The notes below the pieces were generated by a model. The model had not been told where the DNA came from and made no database searches. It was given only the letters and a program-made list of their open reading frames with translations. A DNA stretch of 64,000 nt from Candidatus Methanoperedens nitratireducens (GTDB lineage Archaea; Halobacteriota; Methanosarcinia; Methanosarcinales; Methanoperedenaceae). Both the position numbers and the translations under genes were made by a program. The stretch is from NCBI GenBank assembly GCA_020724545.1, contig DYGR01000011.1:1-64000 (forward strand), given 5' to 3'. Of the stretch, positions 19,554 through 28,061 are shown in pieces; positions within the stretch are counted from its first letter, which is position 1, and each line of letters opens with the position of its first letter.

Positions 19554-20005
19554 AGGTATTTATCTACCCGGCAAACAGTCTTATCCTCTCAGATCTAGTT
19601 GAACGGTTCGGGCATGAGCCCCTTGCCCTAATGCAGGAGATCGGAAAAAAAATCAGGGCGCAGGGACTTGATTCGCCACCTCTTAACATCACGTCTGAGG
19701 ACCCCAAGATCGGCCTGAAGTACGCTGCTGTGGAGGTGCCGTCCGGTGTAAGAGGAAGGATGTCGCTATTTGGTCCGCTTATCCAGAGCGCAGAAGCGGC
19801 TATCATAGTCAGAGACCCTGTGGTATCATTTGGCTGTATGGGATGTGCAAGGGCAAATGAATTAGTCAATTTCCTGATACGGGCAAAAAAAATCCCTTTA
19901 CTTGAACTGGATTATCCAGCAACCGAGGATGAGGCGAAAGAGTTTGTATATAAGATCTCAGAATTCCTGAAATCCCTCACGGAGGAAAAAAATGAGCAGC
20001 ACTGA
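19550..20005 (+). CDS. mmp5: methanogenesis marker protein 5
   Basis: A 151-residue marker 5 protein. It overlaps mmp6 by 4 bp and mmp15 by 14 bp. Visible features are the start [22 protein letters not shown], the central [27 protein letters not shown], and [13 protein letters not shown], whose C-x2-C could bind metal or sulfur. It has no membrane segment. Its family is found with MCR, and its function is unknown. Tight coupling to mmp15, a predicted ATPase with an Fe-S site, suggests that the two act together. Confidence 0.87.
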   Translation: MKVFIYPANSLILSDLVERFGHEPLALMQEIGKKIRAQGLDSPPLNITSEDPKIGLKYAAVEVPSGVRGRMSLFGPLIQSAEAAIIVRDPVVSFGCMGCARANELVNFLIRAKKIPLLELDYPATEDEAKEFVYKISEFLKSLTEEKNEQH

Positions 20006-21236
20006 AAATCCTGTAAGGATAGCCCAGCTCTCATGCGGCGCAGAGTACAGCGGGATACAGAAAGAAATAGATTCCGCTGTAGAGCAGGTCAATGCAGTAA
20101 TGGTCTATCCTGAAATAGATATCCCTGATATAGAAGCAATCGAAGAAGATTTCGGACTTAAAGTTGCAAGCCCTGATCTCAAACTCATGATGGCAAGGGC
20201 AAAAGCTATCGTGACAGGGAAAGTGCATGTTGACGCTGTTTTTGTTGCAACATGCTTCAGATGTGCAGAAGCAGCTCTTGTCAGGAGTGAGGTACGCAGG
20301 TATATTCATGAGAAAACAGGTATTCCGGTCATAAGCTATTCATTCACAGAAAGAACGACTGCAGGAACCCTTCTTACAAGGATGGAAGCACTTACCACGA
20401 CCGCGCGCAGAAAGAGTCTCCTTGCAAGAGAGAAACAGAGCGGCCTGACAGCAGGTATAGACTCAGGCTCAACAACGACAAAAGCCGTTATAATGAGGGA
20501 TAATGAAATAATTGGCAAAGGATGGGTACCTACAATAAAGGTGCTTGATAGTGCTGAGGAAGCCTATAACAATGCATTAGAAGAGGCAGGTATCAAACGC
20601 GAAGAGGTACAGGCGCTCGGGACGACAGGGTATGGCCGCTTCCTTATAGGCGAGCATTTTAAGGCAGACCTCATTCAGGAGGAGATCACAGTCAACTCAA
20701 AAGGCGCGGTTTATCTTGCAGATATGCAAAAAGGGATTGCCACTGTTCTTGATATTGGCGGTATGGATAATAAAGCGATCTCTGTCCTCGATGGCATTCC
20801 CGGAATGTTCACAATGGGCGGGATATGTGCAGGTGCATCAGGAAGGTTCCTTGAGATGACTGCAAAAAGGCTCGGAGTGAGCATAACAGAGCTTGGCGCC
20901 CTTGCAATAAAAGGAAGAGCCCAGAATATTAAAATGAACAGCTACTGTATTGTCTTTGGTATCCAGTCTCTTGTTAATTCACTGGCCGCGGGAGGTAACC
21001 CGGAGGATGTGGCAGCAGCGGCATGCCACAGCGTTGCAGAGCAATTATTCGAGCAGCAGCTCCAGGAGGTTGATGTTAAAGAACCTGTGATAATGGTTGG
21101 CGGCACATCTCTTATTGAAGGATTACCAAGGGCAGTTGAGGAACTGCTTAAAGTAAAAGTCATTGTTCCCGACAATGCACAGTACATAGGAGCGGTCGGG
21201 GCGGCTTTACTGGTATCAGGATTCATTTCAAGATAA
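19992..21236 (+). CDS. mmp15: methanogenesis marker protein 15 (BadF/BcrA-type activase ATPase)
   Basis: A 414-residue protein. An N-terminal Cys-containing domain (about 1-150, [13 protein letters not shown]) is followed by an ASKHA ATPase of the BadF/BadG/BcrA/HgdC activase type. Phosphate loop 1 is [15 protein letters not shown], with [14 protein letters not shown] and [13 protein letters not shown] as the other nucleotide-binding motifs. The interface Cys that holds the bridging [4Fe-4S] cluster in such activases is present in [14 protein letters not shown]. Activases use ATP to push low-potential electrons into a partner enzyme, so a similar role in reducing MCR or its cofactor is plausible. 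It is coupled to mmp5 and followed 6 bp later by mmp17. Confidence 0.93.
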   Translation: MSSTENPVRIAQLSCGAEYSGIQKEIDSAVEQVNAVMVYPEIDIPDIEAIEEDFGLKVASPDLKLMMARAKAIVTGKVHVDAVFVATCFRCAEAALVRSEVRRYIHEKTGIPVISYSFTERTTAGTLLTRMEALTTTARRKSLLAREKQSGLTAGIDSGSTTTKAVIMRDNEIIGKGWVPTIKVLDSAEEAYNNALEEAGIKREEVQALGTTGYGRFLIGEHFKADLIQEEITVNSKGAVYLADMQKGIATVLDIGGMDNKAISVLDGIPGMFTMGGICAGASGRFLEMTAKRLGVSITELGALAIKGRAQNIKMNSYCIVFGIQSLVNSLAAGGNPEDVAAAACHSVAEQLFEQQLQEVDVKEPVIMVGGTSLIEGLPRAVEELLKVKVIVPDNAQYIGAVGAALLVSGFISR

Positions 21237-21242
21237 GAGGAT

Positions 21243-21848
21243 ATGATGGAGCAGCTCGATACAATCACTGTTGAATGCGCGGATGCTGTTGGAGCAAAAG
21301 CCACCCGCATCCTGATACAGGATAATCTGGCGGATCTTTCTCTGAACAGGGCCATAGGGAGGTTAAAAGTTTTTATGGATCCAGTTGAATCGGTTTTTAT
21401 ACTCGCTGCCACACTTCGCCTCGGAACGCCTGCTATTAAACTTAAGGATTTTGCCAGAGTGGAGATGGGATCTCTTGGCAGGGATGAGGTGAAAATAGAG
21501 CTGGAGAGGGAGACCTATACTGTAAAACTGCTTAATAAGCTCTGGGAAAGATACGGCAAGGAGAATATCGAACAGCCTGATAAGAAAGTAATAGTTGTAA
21601 AGACCGATCCTGTAAAGGAAGTGGATGCTCTGCGGGAGCTTGTGATCGAAGAACGCCAGCAGGAGATCCTTGACCGCCTGATCGATGCTATTGCGCTTCG
21701 CATTATACCTGAAGGCTTCAGGGTGCGCAAACATGAGCTCTCAACGTCACATGTTCTGTTTGTTGCCTCAGAGGATACACTCAAACCCGAGTGGATAAAG
21801 AAGGGAAAAGATATGATGGATACCCTGCGGAGAGAAGAAAATGCTTGA
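21243..21848 (+). CDS. mmp17: methanogenesis marker protein 17
   Basis: A 201-residue marker 17 protein with two adjacent ATG codons at the start (21243, 21246). Segments: TITVECADAVGAKATRILIQDNL, VFILAATLRLGTPAIKLKDFA, VIVVKTDPVKEVDALRELVI. It has only one Cys, so it is unlikely to carry a cluster alone. The stop lies 8 bp inside mmp7. Marker 17 was found in the purified MCR activation complex of a methanogen; here the assignment rests on family appearance and gene order. Confidence 0.9.
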   Translation: MMEQLDTITVECADAVGAKATRILIQDNLADLSLNRAIGRLKVFMDPVESVFILAATLRLGTPAIKLKDFARVEMGSLGRDEVKIELERETYTVKLLNKLWERYGKENIEQPDKKVIVVKTDPVKEVDALRELVIEERQQEILDRLIDAIALRIIPEGFRVRKHELSTSHVLFVASEDTLKPEWIKKGKDMMDTLRREENA

Positions 21849-22767
21849 ACCTGTCATGTACGAGGGGGGCGTATATAAGCACAACCACATGGTAGAGCTT
21901 GTGGAAGACCTGGGAGGTTATATCCTTCAGAAGAATGTGCTGCAGACCGGCGTTGTGCTGCTGATGCTTGTCCCGATAAACGATATGGCAATCGTGGAGA
22001 GTAAAGCAAAAGATCTCCTTGGCAAGGTTACACGCGCACCCCTCACAGGGACTGAGATCGCAACTGTGGCACCCACTCTTGCATATCATCATCTTCCACA
22101 TCTTGATTGCGATGTGGCTGAATTCCTGAGGAAAAAGGGAGCCAAGACCAACATGATCGGCCTGGCAAGGGGTGTGGGAAAAAGGATATGCCAGATTACT
22201 GCTTATGAGCGCGATCTTATTAACGAGCACGATATCGCTGTGTTCGTACTTGGGAATTATGAGCACTGTATTATCGAGAAATCAAAGAGATTCTACGAAG
22301 GGATAGAGATACCGATCATAGTCACAGGCGCGCCTGAACTTAAGACCGAGGATGTCCCCAACGCCACTGCTTATGTTGGGAATTTTGGCCGTATCCTGCA
22401 CCATATGCGCCATTCCGAGGAGCTGCGAACGCTTGATAAACTTGCAGAAGTGATAGGTAATGTCCTGGATAATACGCGAATGGAGATCGCAAAGGACCCT
22501 CTGGCTGTAGCACCGCCGCGAATCAAGAAAGAGATCGAAGAGCAGGTGCAGGAGATCATCGACAGCCTGCATCCCCTTCCCATCACTCTGCAGATGAACG
22601 GTGCGCGTGTCAAGCTTCCGTATAAGGAGTACCATGAGCAGATAGAGAATATCAGGTTCGTAGAAGGTGTAACTATGAAGGAAGTGGCGCGGGTGCTTCC
22701 ATCAAAGATGAGAGACTTTATTCTGATCAAGGCGCTGCCCAGATCCGAGACCGGGTTCGTGATATAG
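21841..22767 (+). CDS. mmp7: methanogenesis marker protein 7
   Basis: A 308-residue marker 7 protein overlapping mmp17 by 8 bp; last gene of the operon. Segments include MYEGGVYKHNHMVELVEDLGG, the Cys-containing HHLPHLDCDVAEFLRKKG and VGKRICQITAYERD, LGNYEHCIIEKSK, and a C-terminal VARVLPSKMRDFILIKALPRSETGF. Cys152, Cys197 and Cys229 vicinity residues are candidates for binding the complex Fe-S clusters reported for the activation complex; this is inference. No mcrC or mcrBDGA is in the window, so the remaining partners must lie elsewhere. Confidence 0.9.
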   Translation: MLEPVMYEGGVYKHNHMVELVEDLGGYILQKNVLQTGVVLLMLVPINDMAIVESKAKDLLGKVTRAPLTGTEIATVAPTLAYHHLPHLDCDVAEFLRKKGAKTNMIGLARGVGKRICQITAYERDLINEHDIAVFVLGNYEHCIIEKSKRFYEGIEIPIIVTGAPELKTEDVPNATAYVGNFGRILHHMRHSEELRTLDKLAEVIGNVLDNTRMEIAKDPLAVAPPRIKKEIEEQVQEIIDSLHPLPITLQMNGARVKLPYKEYHEQIENIRFVEGVTMKEVARVLPSKMRDFILIKALPRSETGFVI

Positions 22768-22845
22768 TCTGTATTCCGTATAACCAACCACAGAGTCTGC
22801 TATGAAGTGGTTCATAGATGAAAATGAAAAATACACCAATTGAGC

Positions 22846-22931
22846 AGAACACGGATTGTACGGATGATACGGATTGGCACGGATTGGAATTATCCGTGTA
22901 CATCCGTCTGATCCGTGTGCATCCGTGTTCT
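22846..22931. repeat. 86-bp palindromic repeat built of ACGGAT units
   Basis: The left arm holds four ACGGAT hexamers spaced 9-10 bp apart, starting AGAACACGGAT. The right arm is their inverse, four ATCCGT copies ending ATCCGTGTTCT. The arms pair over about 40 bp with mismatches only in the 3-4 bp spacers. It lies between mmp7 and the accessory island. The 117-residue frame across 22915-23268 is not convincing as protein. Apart from the palindromes, I see no gene in 22768-23326. Confidence 0.85.
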
Positions 22932-23258
22932 ATGCCATAGTGTTTTTCCCATGAAAAAAATAGTTTCATTCTTTATGCCTGTGCCCAAAGCTCATCAGAG
23001 TTTCATACCAGAATACAGAGAGTTGTGGTTTTTGCTCTGTGTCTATATCATCTCCGGGCTCCTGGCTGCTATCATGGCTCGGTTGGGCAGGGCCGGGAAG
23101 TGGGTGAAAAATACATTTTCATCCAGGACTGTATTAGCGGTGAAAAAGCTTAATAGGCAAAAAACGCTAACAAGCACTGTAACCTTCAAGTACGGGGTTA
23201 AGGGAAAATGTAGTTACGTATATACCTTTTTCTTAGGTTCGTCCTATAATTTTTATTC

Positions 23259-23291
23259 ACCAACATGAATTGAACTTCAATTTGTGTTGGT
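23259..23291 (-). terminator. 33-nt hairpin downstream of the HNH gene
   Basis: A nearly perfect inverted repeat: ACCAACA-TG-AATTGAA, then C, then TTCAATT-TG-TGTTGGT (the TG pairs are wobbles). It starts 36 bp after the stop of the minus-strand HNH gene, and so could end or protect that transcript. Confidence 0.5.
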
Positions 23292-23326
23292 AGTTATGCC
23301 TAAGTGCAACACAACATAGAATGCTT

Positions 23327-24310
23327 TCATCGATGAGAAAAGCAAGCACCTAATCTGATAGATGCCTGTTCGAGCAAATGAGTTTTATCTTTCTTTAAAT
23401 TTAAATTATGCATTTTTCGATGACAATTTGGACATAAAGCACAGGTATTATCGATAGTATCTTTTCCATCTTTTGAGAGCCATTCAATATGATGAATTTC
23501 TAAATATGGATTTCCTTTAATACTTTTAAACGGAGCATCATTTCCGCATAGTTGGCATAAACCTTTTGCTCTTCTTCTTGAGTATTCAGCTACGTTTTGG
23601 TCTCTATAATATTGCGTTGAAATAACCTCTTTAATAACATCTCTACTTCCGACTTTTTGAGGTGCTGACTTAATTTTATCTATCAATTCTTTATCGGAGA
23701 GCTCTGCTGCTTGCCTTTCTCTTATTTCTGCCTCTTTCTTAAATTGTTCTTCCGATATGAATGAAGATTTTGGTTTTTTGGTTTCACCTTCTACATACTC
23801 GTATAAAGGTAATAGTCTATCAAAATCTTTCAAGATTTCATCGTATGAAAAACTATTTTCTTTTTGAAGCTTTCCGAAAAAAATGAAAACACCTGGATGA
23901 ACAAAATCGCTAATAATTTGTCCAGCCTTATAGTCATGACGAACATCATTTTCATCCCAAATCCACAACATCATATCTGAGTATTTTTCAGAGGATTTAC
24001 TTATGTATTCATTAAATCTTTCGATATTTGGATAAAGATCTGCAGGGTTTTGCAAAGTCTGATCTTTTTGTAATGAAAATGCTACTCCATGTCTATAGTC
24101 TGTATCAATTTTGCCTATATTATATTGAAGTTCTGTTCTTCCACCAGTATGATATGCATATCTATCATTTATTGTTTTATTCCCGAATATTTCTTTACAT
24201 GGCAGTCTATTTAATTTTTTAATCTTTTTCCGTATTTCTTGCAATTTGCCAATCCTATATTTCTTTGAACGAATGTTTATCCCATTTGCAATTTGCTCAA
24301 TTGTTAGCAT
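23327..24310 (-). CDS. HNH endonuclease (McrA-like restriction type)
   Basis: A 327-residue protein with a C-terminal HNH nuclease (about 245-310): zinc knuckle CQLCGNDAPF, catalytic EIHHIEWLSKDGKDTIDN and second knuckle CPNCHRKMHNL form the beta-beta-alpha-metal fold. The N-terminal ~200 residues (RYAYHTGGRTELQYNIGKID; DDVMLWIWDEND-like segment) are probably the target-recognition part. No methyltransferase is adjacent, which favours a modification-dependent (type IV) or solitary restriction enzyme. It is AT-rich compared with the housekeeping genes and opens the accessory island. Confidence 0.82.
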   Translation of the reverse strand: MLTIEQIANGINIRSKKYRIGKLQEIRKKIKKLNRLPCKEIFGNKTINDRYAYHTGGRTELQYNIGKIDTDYRHGVAFSLQKDQTLQNPADLYPNIERFNEYISKSSEKYSDMMLWIWDENDVRHDYKAGQIISDFVHPGVFIFFGKLQKENSFSYDEILKDFDRLLPLYEYVEGETKKPKSSFISEEQFKKEAEIRERQAAELSDKELIDKIKSAPQKVGSRDVIKEVISTQYYRDQNVAEYSRRRAKGLCQLCGNDAPFKSIKGNPYLEIHHIEWLSKDGKDTIDNTCALCPNCHRKMHNLNLKKDKTHLLEQASIRLGACFSHR

Positions 24311-24387
24311 ATATACCTCTTTAATGACTATAATTTAACATTGCTCTTATAAAATCCACCCCCAGATATTAACGGTCAATTATTGTA

Positions 24388-24735
24388 CATGCGCCAATCC
24401 GCGAGCGCCCCCACTTCCAGGCGCGCCGCCCAAGGTTCGGCAAAACTGAATCCCTGCGGGGACGGCGCGCCCCGAAGCATGGGGAGGTTGGGCGACCCTG
24501 CGAGCTGCGCAACGTCGCAGCTTTTGATTCATCCTTGTTTTGAAGTTGCTCACATAGAGCGGTTGACTTGGGCTCGTTGTGACAGCATCCAGCAAAGCAT
24601 ACTCCGCAAGGGCAACGTATCGCCGTTGCCTCACTCACGAGGATTACTCTCGCCCCAAAGGGAGCACGCAAAGCGAATGTGCGCCTACCCCGCGAGAACA
24701 GCCTTTTCGGGAGGGGTTAAGTGCATGTACGGGGT
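24388..24735. other. GC-rich patch of unknown nature
   Basis: In an otherwise AT-rich intergenic stretch (24311-24986) about 350 bp switch to high G+C. It contains two GGCGCGCC octamers about 45 bp apart and many short self-complementary stems. Frames of 84-118 codons run through it on both strands, but none has a domain or normal codon use. It may be a structured RNA, a scrap of a mobile element or foreign DNA. I cannot identify it. Confidence 0.4.
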
Positions 24736-24986
24736 ATAGTGACTGCATCTAATAGGCATTATGCGCATCCATTAGAATATCCTAAGCCAGAACAAAAATC
24801 ATGGCGCTAAAATTGGACATGGATAAAATTGCAAGGAATGGGGCGTTATTTGATTCTGCTTTTCTCTTGGTTATAAGAGTATAAAAAATAATTCACTCCG
24901 CTCTGAGAAGATTTATGAGCTTGTAGATGATAGTGTATCCTTGGTTATCGATTAAAAATCAAACAAGATATTTGGGATTTAGGATT

Positions 24987-25904
24987 ATGAGTCTAACTTC
25001 ACTCTTGAAAAATCAAGATGTAAAAAAGAAATTTCAACAAAAATTCCCAAAATTAAGAGTTCACTTAAAGAAGGAACTAGTAGCTCCACCATTAACAAAC
25101 CACTACGCATTAGTTGGTACTGCTTTTGATTACTCTATGCGTTTTTACCTAATGCATCTTAATCCAAGCGCCATTACAAAGAAATGGGTTGCTGAAACAG
25201 CCGTTGCTTTACTCATCGCTAAATGTAATAATCCGCTGGCAGTTTCTGATGAAAAAATGGTGAAGATGCTTGATAGAATAGGCAAAAACGGAGACTTTGA
25301 TTACATCAAGTTAGCCAAAACAGGTTTGGAAATTATTAAACAGGCAAAAAATGTTCAGTCTGATTATATGAAATCTGGGAAGATATCTGACCAGTTGCTA
25401 AAGTCTTCTATTATGTTGTCTCAATTAGACCCTATTTATAGAGCTGGTTTTATAGACGAAAATCTTGGAAAAGTTGATGAAGGAGACTTAAAAGATTTGA
25501 ACCAACTCATTTCAGTTATGAATCCTGAATCTTTCAAAGCGAGAGAGATATGTATGCTTAATCCTACTTTCGGTGAAGCATCAAGACTTGTAGGGGGAGC
25601 CGATGCGGATTTGGTTATTGATGATATGATAATTGATATAAAAACCACAAAGGCACCAATTTTAAGAGAGGAGTATTTTCATCAACTAATAGGGTATTAT
25701 ACACTGTATAAAATCGGAGGTATTGATGGTATGCCCCCTAAACATAAAATAAATAGATTGGGAATATATTCTTCAAGATACGCTTATCTCCATGTCATTA
25801 ATATGCAGGATATTATTGATGAAAAAACATTCCCTGAGTTCTTAAAATGGTTTAAAGATAAAGCAGAGGAAATCGCATCCAAAGACAAGATCGGATATCT
25901 TTGA
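24987..25904 (+). CDS. PD-(D/E)XK superfamily nuclease-like protein
   Basis: From the preferred start MSLTSLLKNQDVKKKF (24987, with AGGA ahead) the product is 305 residues. The nuclease core is seen at about 200-225: GGADADLVIDD followed by IIDIKTTK, the D...D-x-K metal and catalytic signature. Next comes EEYFHQLIGYYTLYKIGG, the helix common to RecB/Cas4-like nucleases. The N-terminal ~190 residues are helical. No helicase or methylase adjoins it. It is probably a phage- or defence-related nuclease; the specific role is unknown. It is AT-rich like its neighbours. Confidence 0.7.
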   Translation: MSLTSLLKNQDVKKKFQQKFPKLRVHLKKELVAPPLTNHYALVGTAFDYSMRFYLMHLNPSAITKKWVAETAVALLIAKCNNPLAVSDEKMVKMLDRIGKNGDFDYIKLAKTGLEIIKQAKNVQSDYMKSGKISDQLLKSSIMLSQLDPIYRAGFIDENLGKVDEGDLKDLNQLISVMNPESFKAREICMLNPTFGEASRLVGGADADLVIDDMIIDIKTTKAPILREEYFHQLIGYYTLYKIGGIDGMPPKHKINRLGIYSSRYAYLHVINMQDIIDEKTFPEFLKWFKDKAEEIASKDKIGYL

Positions 25905-26003
25905 AAAATTTCGCCCTTTTTCTCATATGTTTGTTACATGCCCTTCTTGTTGATATGCATCAGAACAACAATAAGTGATTGAACTTTCATGCGCCAGCGC
26001 CGT

Positions 26004-26255
26004 GATGCCCCGCAAATTCCATTGCGGGGTCGTTGACTGGCGTGCCTCGAAGCATAAGAGAGAAAGAACAAACAACAGGACATATAAAAAAAGCTACAGC
26101 ACCATGTCCGCCTTGGGTGAAAATCCCACCATGCGAAGCTGCTCCCGCATGAAGATAAGGGAAGTGCAGGCTTGAGGAGTTTTGAGGCTAAAAAGCGTAC
26201 CTGGAGAACTATTTTATACACACTTCCTGAGCCTGAGTTGAGGAAAATAGGGATG
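26004..26255 (+). ncRNA. structured repeat element, copy A
   Basis: About 250 bp, nearly identical to copy B at 27008-27257. In order: a hairpin (CCCCGCAA 26008-26015 with TTGCGGGG 26022-26029) followed by TCGTTGAC; a GCGTGCCTCGA block; GGACAT...ATGTCC; GGG...CCC around GTGAAAATC; and a long stem CAGGCTTGAGGAG (26167) with CTTCCTGAGCCTG (26223). No reading frame is conserved between the copies, so an RNA or a DNA element is likelier than a gene. The rest of 25905-26327 holds nothing I can name. Confidence 0.5.
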
Positions 26256-26327
26256 GTTTCAGCCGAAGAAAACAACTATTCTCTTTTACCGCAGAAATAA
26301 AGACTTTATGTTTAAACTGTTGGTATG

Positions 26328-26573
26328 TTAAATATATTTGCTGAACTCATCAGGATCAACCTTTGCCAGTTTGAGAATGCCTCTAAGCGTACCAATTTTT
26401 ATTTCTTCATGCATTGGCACAACAGTACCAACTTTTCCTTCAGGAGTTATTTTTGAAAGTCTTACATGGCTTCCAGAGCGACCGCTTATTTCGAATCCGA
26501 ACCTATTACAGAGAACATTGATAGCAGTTTTCCCAGATACTTTTCTAAGTTTCGGCAACTGGAGCAACCTCAA
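26328..26573 (-). CDS. hicA: HicA-type mRNA interferase toxin
   Basis: Up to 81 residues with the HicA dsRNA-binding-like fold: LRKVSGKTAINVL, then GSHVRLSK with the catalytic His, then VVPMHEEIKIGTLRGILKLAKVDPDEFSKYI. The frame opens with TTG; a second TTG 15 bp further (LPKLRKVSG) is the more typical HicA start. It overlaps the upstream antitoxin by up to 29 bp. HicA cleaves mRNA when freed from HicB. Confidence 0.88.
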   Translation of the reverse strand: MRLLQLPKLRKVSGKTAINVLCNRFGFEISGRSGSHVRLSKITPEGKVGTVVPMHEEIKIGTLRGILKLAKVDPDEFSKYI

Positions 26574-26766
26574 AAGTGGTTATTATGGATTTTATATCAG
26601 TATCCAGTGGAAACTCCTCTAAATACAGCTCAGTTGCTTCTTTGAGGTTACTTATTGCCTCCTCTATAGTTTTTCCTTGACTGAATGTTCCCACTTCGGG
26701 GCACTCGGCTACATACATATCTTCTTCTTTATGTAGTACTGCTGTGAGTATTTTTGGTTTTACCAT
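26545..26766 (-). CDS. hicB: HicB-type antitoxin
   Basis: A 73-residue HicB: ILTAVLHKEEDMYVAECPEVGTFSQGKTIEEAISNLKEATELYLEE shows the typical VAECPE...G.T.EEA core. There is no C-terminal DNA-binding domain, as is usual in archaeal short forms. It is first in the pair; the toxin follows with overlap. The stretch 26767-27007 downstream on the plus strand holds only a short hairpin (ACTCACC...GGTGAGT, 26852-26870). Confidence 0.9.
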   Translation of the reverse strand: MVKPKILTAVLHKEEDMYVAECPEVGTFSQGKTIEEAISNLKEATELYLEEFPLDTDIKSIITTFEVAPVAET

Positions 26767-27007
26767 AATTGTATTGTGGCTTTTCCATTACTTAAATATT
26801 TATACCGAGTGGAGACCATCCGCTAATTCAACATTCAAGCTTCATTGAATCACTCACCGCAAAGGTGAGTCCAACTGTTCATCAAGCAGGCAATTAGATG
26901 CCAGTATTCACGCACCTGCACCCATCTGTAACATAAACACTGCGCCTGGATATTCTGAAGATAGCGAGAAATTCGGTAGAAATCCAAAAACCATGAGCAT
27001 CCCTGCT

Positions 27008-27257
27008 GATGCCTTCGGACTTCAGTCCGAGATTCGTGACGCGTGCCTCGAAACATAAGAGAGAAAGAACAAACAACAGGACATTAAAAAAAAAAGTTAC
27101 GGCACCATGTCCGCCGGGGTTAAAATCCCACCATACGGAGCTGCTCCCGCATGAAGAGAAGGAAAGTGCAGGCTTGAGGAGTTTTGAGGCTTAAAAGTGT
27201 ACCTGGAGAACTATTTTATACACACCTCCTGAGCCTGAGTTGAGGAAAATAGGGATG
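27008..27257 (+). ncRNA. structured repeat element, copy B
   Basis: The second copy of the element at 26004. The opening hairpin has a different stem sequence (TCGGAC 27015-27020 with GTCCGA 27025-27030) in the same place, followed by GATTCGTGAC. The later GGACAT...ATGTCC and CAGGCTTGAGGAG (27169) / CTCCTGAGCCTG (27226) pairings are kept. In copy B the long stem pairs better than in copy A. From 27258 to 27518 the sequence has no counterpart after copy A and no gene that I can support. Confidence 0.5.
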
Positions 27258-27518
27258 TTTTCTCTTTCTTCATTACTGAGTAACCCATCTCCTGCAAAGG
27301 TAAAAGCCAGACGAAAGCTGAACACGGGAAATCCATCAATGCAGTTTGATGAGAAGGCGGAGGTTGAAAGACCTCCTCTTTACTCTACCATCCACGCTTG
27401 TTCTCATGCTCCCAAAGGCAATGGATAGTTCAAAGCTCTTCTCGAAACGCAAAAATTTAGGCGCTAATGAGCAAAAGACTTCGATACAGCGATATATTTA
27501 TGTCTGCAAATCCCATCT

Positions 27519-27731
27519 ATGAATTGGATATTTATGGGAAATGCAGATATGAATCTTATTTTCAGTGAAATTAAAAAAATCAGGGAGGACCTTGATTACC
27601 TGAAACAGGTTATAGAATTTGGTATCGAAGATATTATTTTAACAGGGGATGAAGAAAAACTAATAAAAGAAACCCTTGCCCAGAAGAAGAGAGGAGAGCT
27701 TTTGACATTAGAAGAAGTTTTTGGTGAATAG
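27519..27731 (+). CDS. antitoxin of a RelE/ParE-type module
   Basis: Up to 70 residues, helical and acidic: IKKIREDLDYLKQVIEFGIEDIILTGDEEKLIKETLAQKKRGELLTLEEVFGE. The first Met codons (27519, 27534, 27549) are all possible starts; the last gives MNLIFSEIKKIREDL, typical of archaeal antitoxins. It is followed with no gap by a RelE toxin, the normal order for such modules. Confidence 0.78.
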   Translation: MNWIFMGNADMNLIFSEIKKIREDLDYLKQVIEFGIEDIILTGDEEKLIKETLAQKKRGELLTLEEVFGE

Positions 27732-27989
27732 ATGGCTTATTCCATTTTTTTTAATAAAAATGTCAAACAGTTCATTTCTGGGCTGAATAAAGAACAGAGA
27801 TACAGAATAAGAGATAAACTAATATCTTTTGCTGAAAATCCATTTACAGAGGACATTAAAAAAGTTAAAGGGAAAGAGGATGTATTTAGGCTGAGAATTG
27901 GAGATTTCAGGGTTCTGTATATTCTTGATAGCAAGGAAAAATCGATATACATTGTTAAAATCGATAAAAGAAGCAAGGTTTATAGATAA
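27732..27989 (+). CDS. RelE/ParE-family toxin
   Basis: An 85-residue RelE-fold toxin: YSIFFNKNVKQFISGLNKEQRYRIRDKL, then the core KVKGKEDVFRLRIGDFRVLYILD and the basic end IYIVKIDKRSKVYR. It probably cleaves ribosome-bound mRNA. It begins immediately after the antitoxin stop. Confidence 0.9.
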   Translation: MAYSIFFNKNVKQFISGLNKEQRYRIRDKLISFAENPFTEDIKKVKGKEDVFRLRIGDFRVLYILDSKEKSIYIVKIDKRSKVYR

Positions 27990-28061
27990 GAAAATTCTTT
28001 ATGCGAATTATATATTATTATATTATATCCTGAATTATAGCATGATTCTAAAGCCTACGTA

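Noticed and set aside
22915-23268. A 117-codon frame after mmp7
   Set aside because: It starts inside the ACGGAT palindrome, has odd composition, lacks a ribosome-binding site and shows no recognisable domain.
24369-24739. Overlapping frames of 84-118 codons in the GC-rich patch
   Set aside because: Three frames on two strands are equally open, as expected from high G+C. None shows a fold, a start signal or plausible codon use.
26850-27194. Short frames of 60-68 codons across repeat copy B
   Set aside because: The same frames are not open in copy A, so they are not conserved coding sequence.
26040-27257. CRISPR array
   Set aside because: There are only two copies of a 250-bp element about 1 kb apart, with genes between. 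There are no short regularly spaced repeats here or elsewhere in the window.
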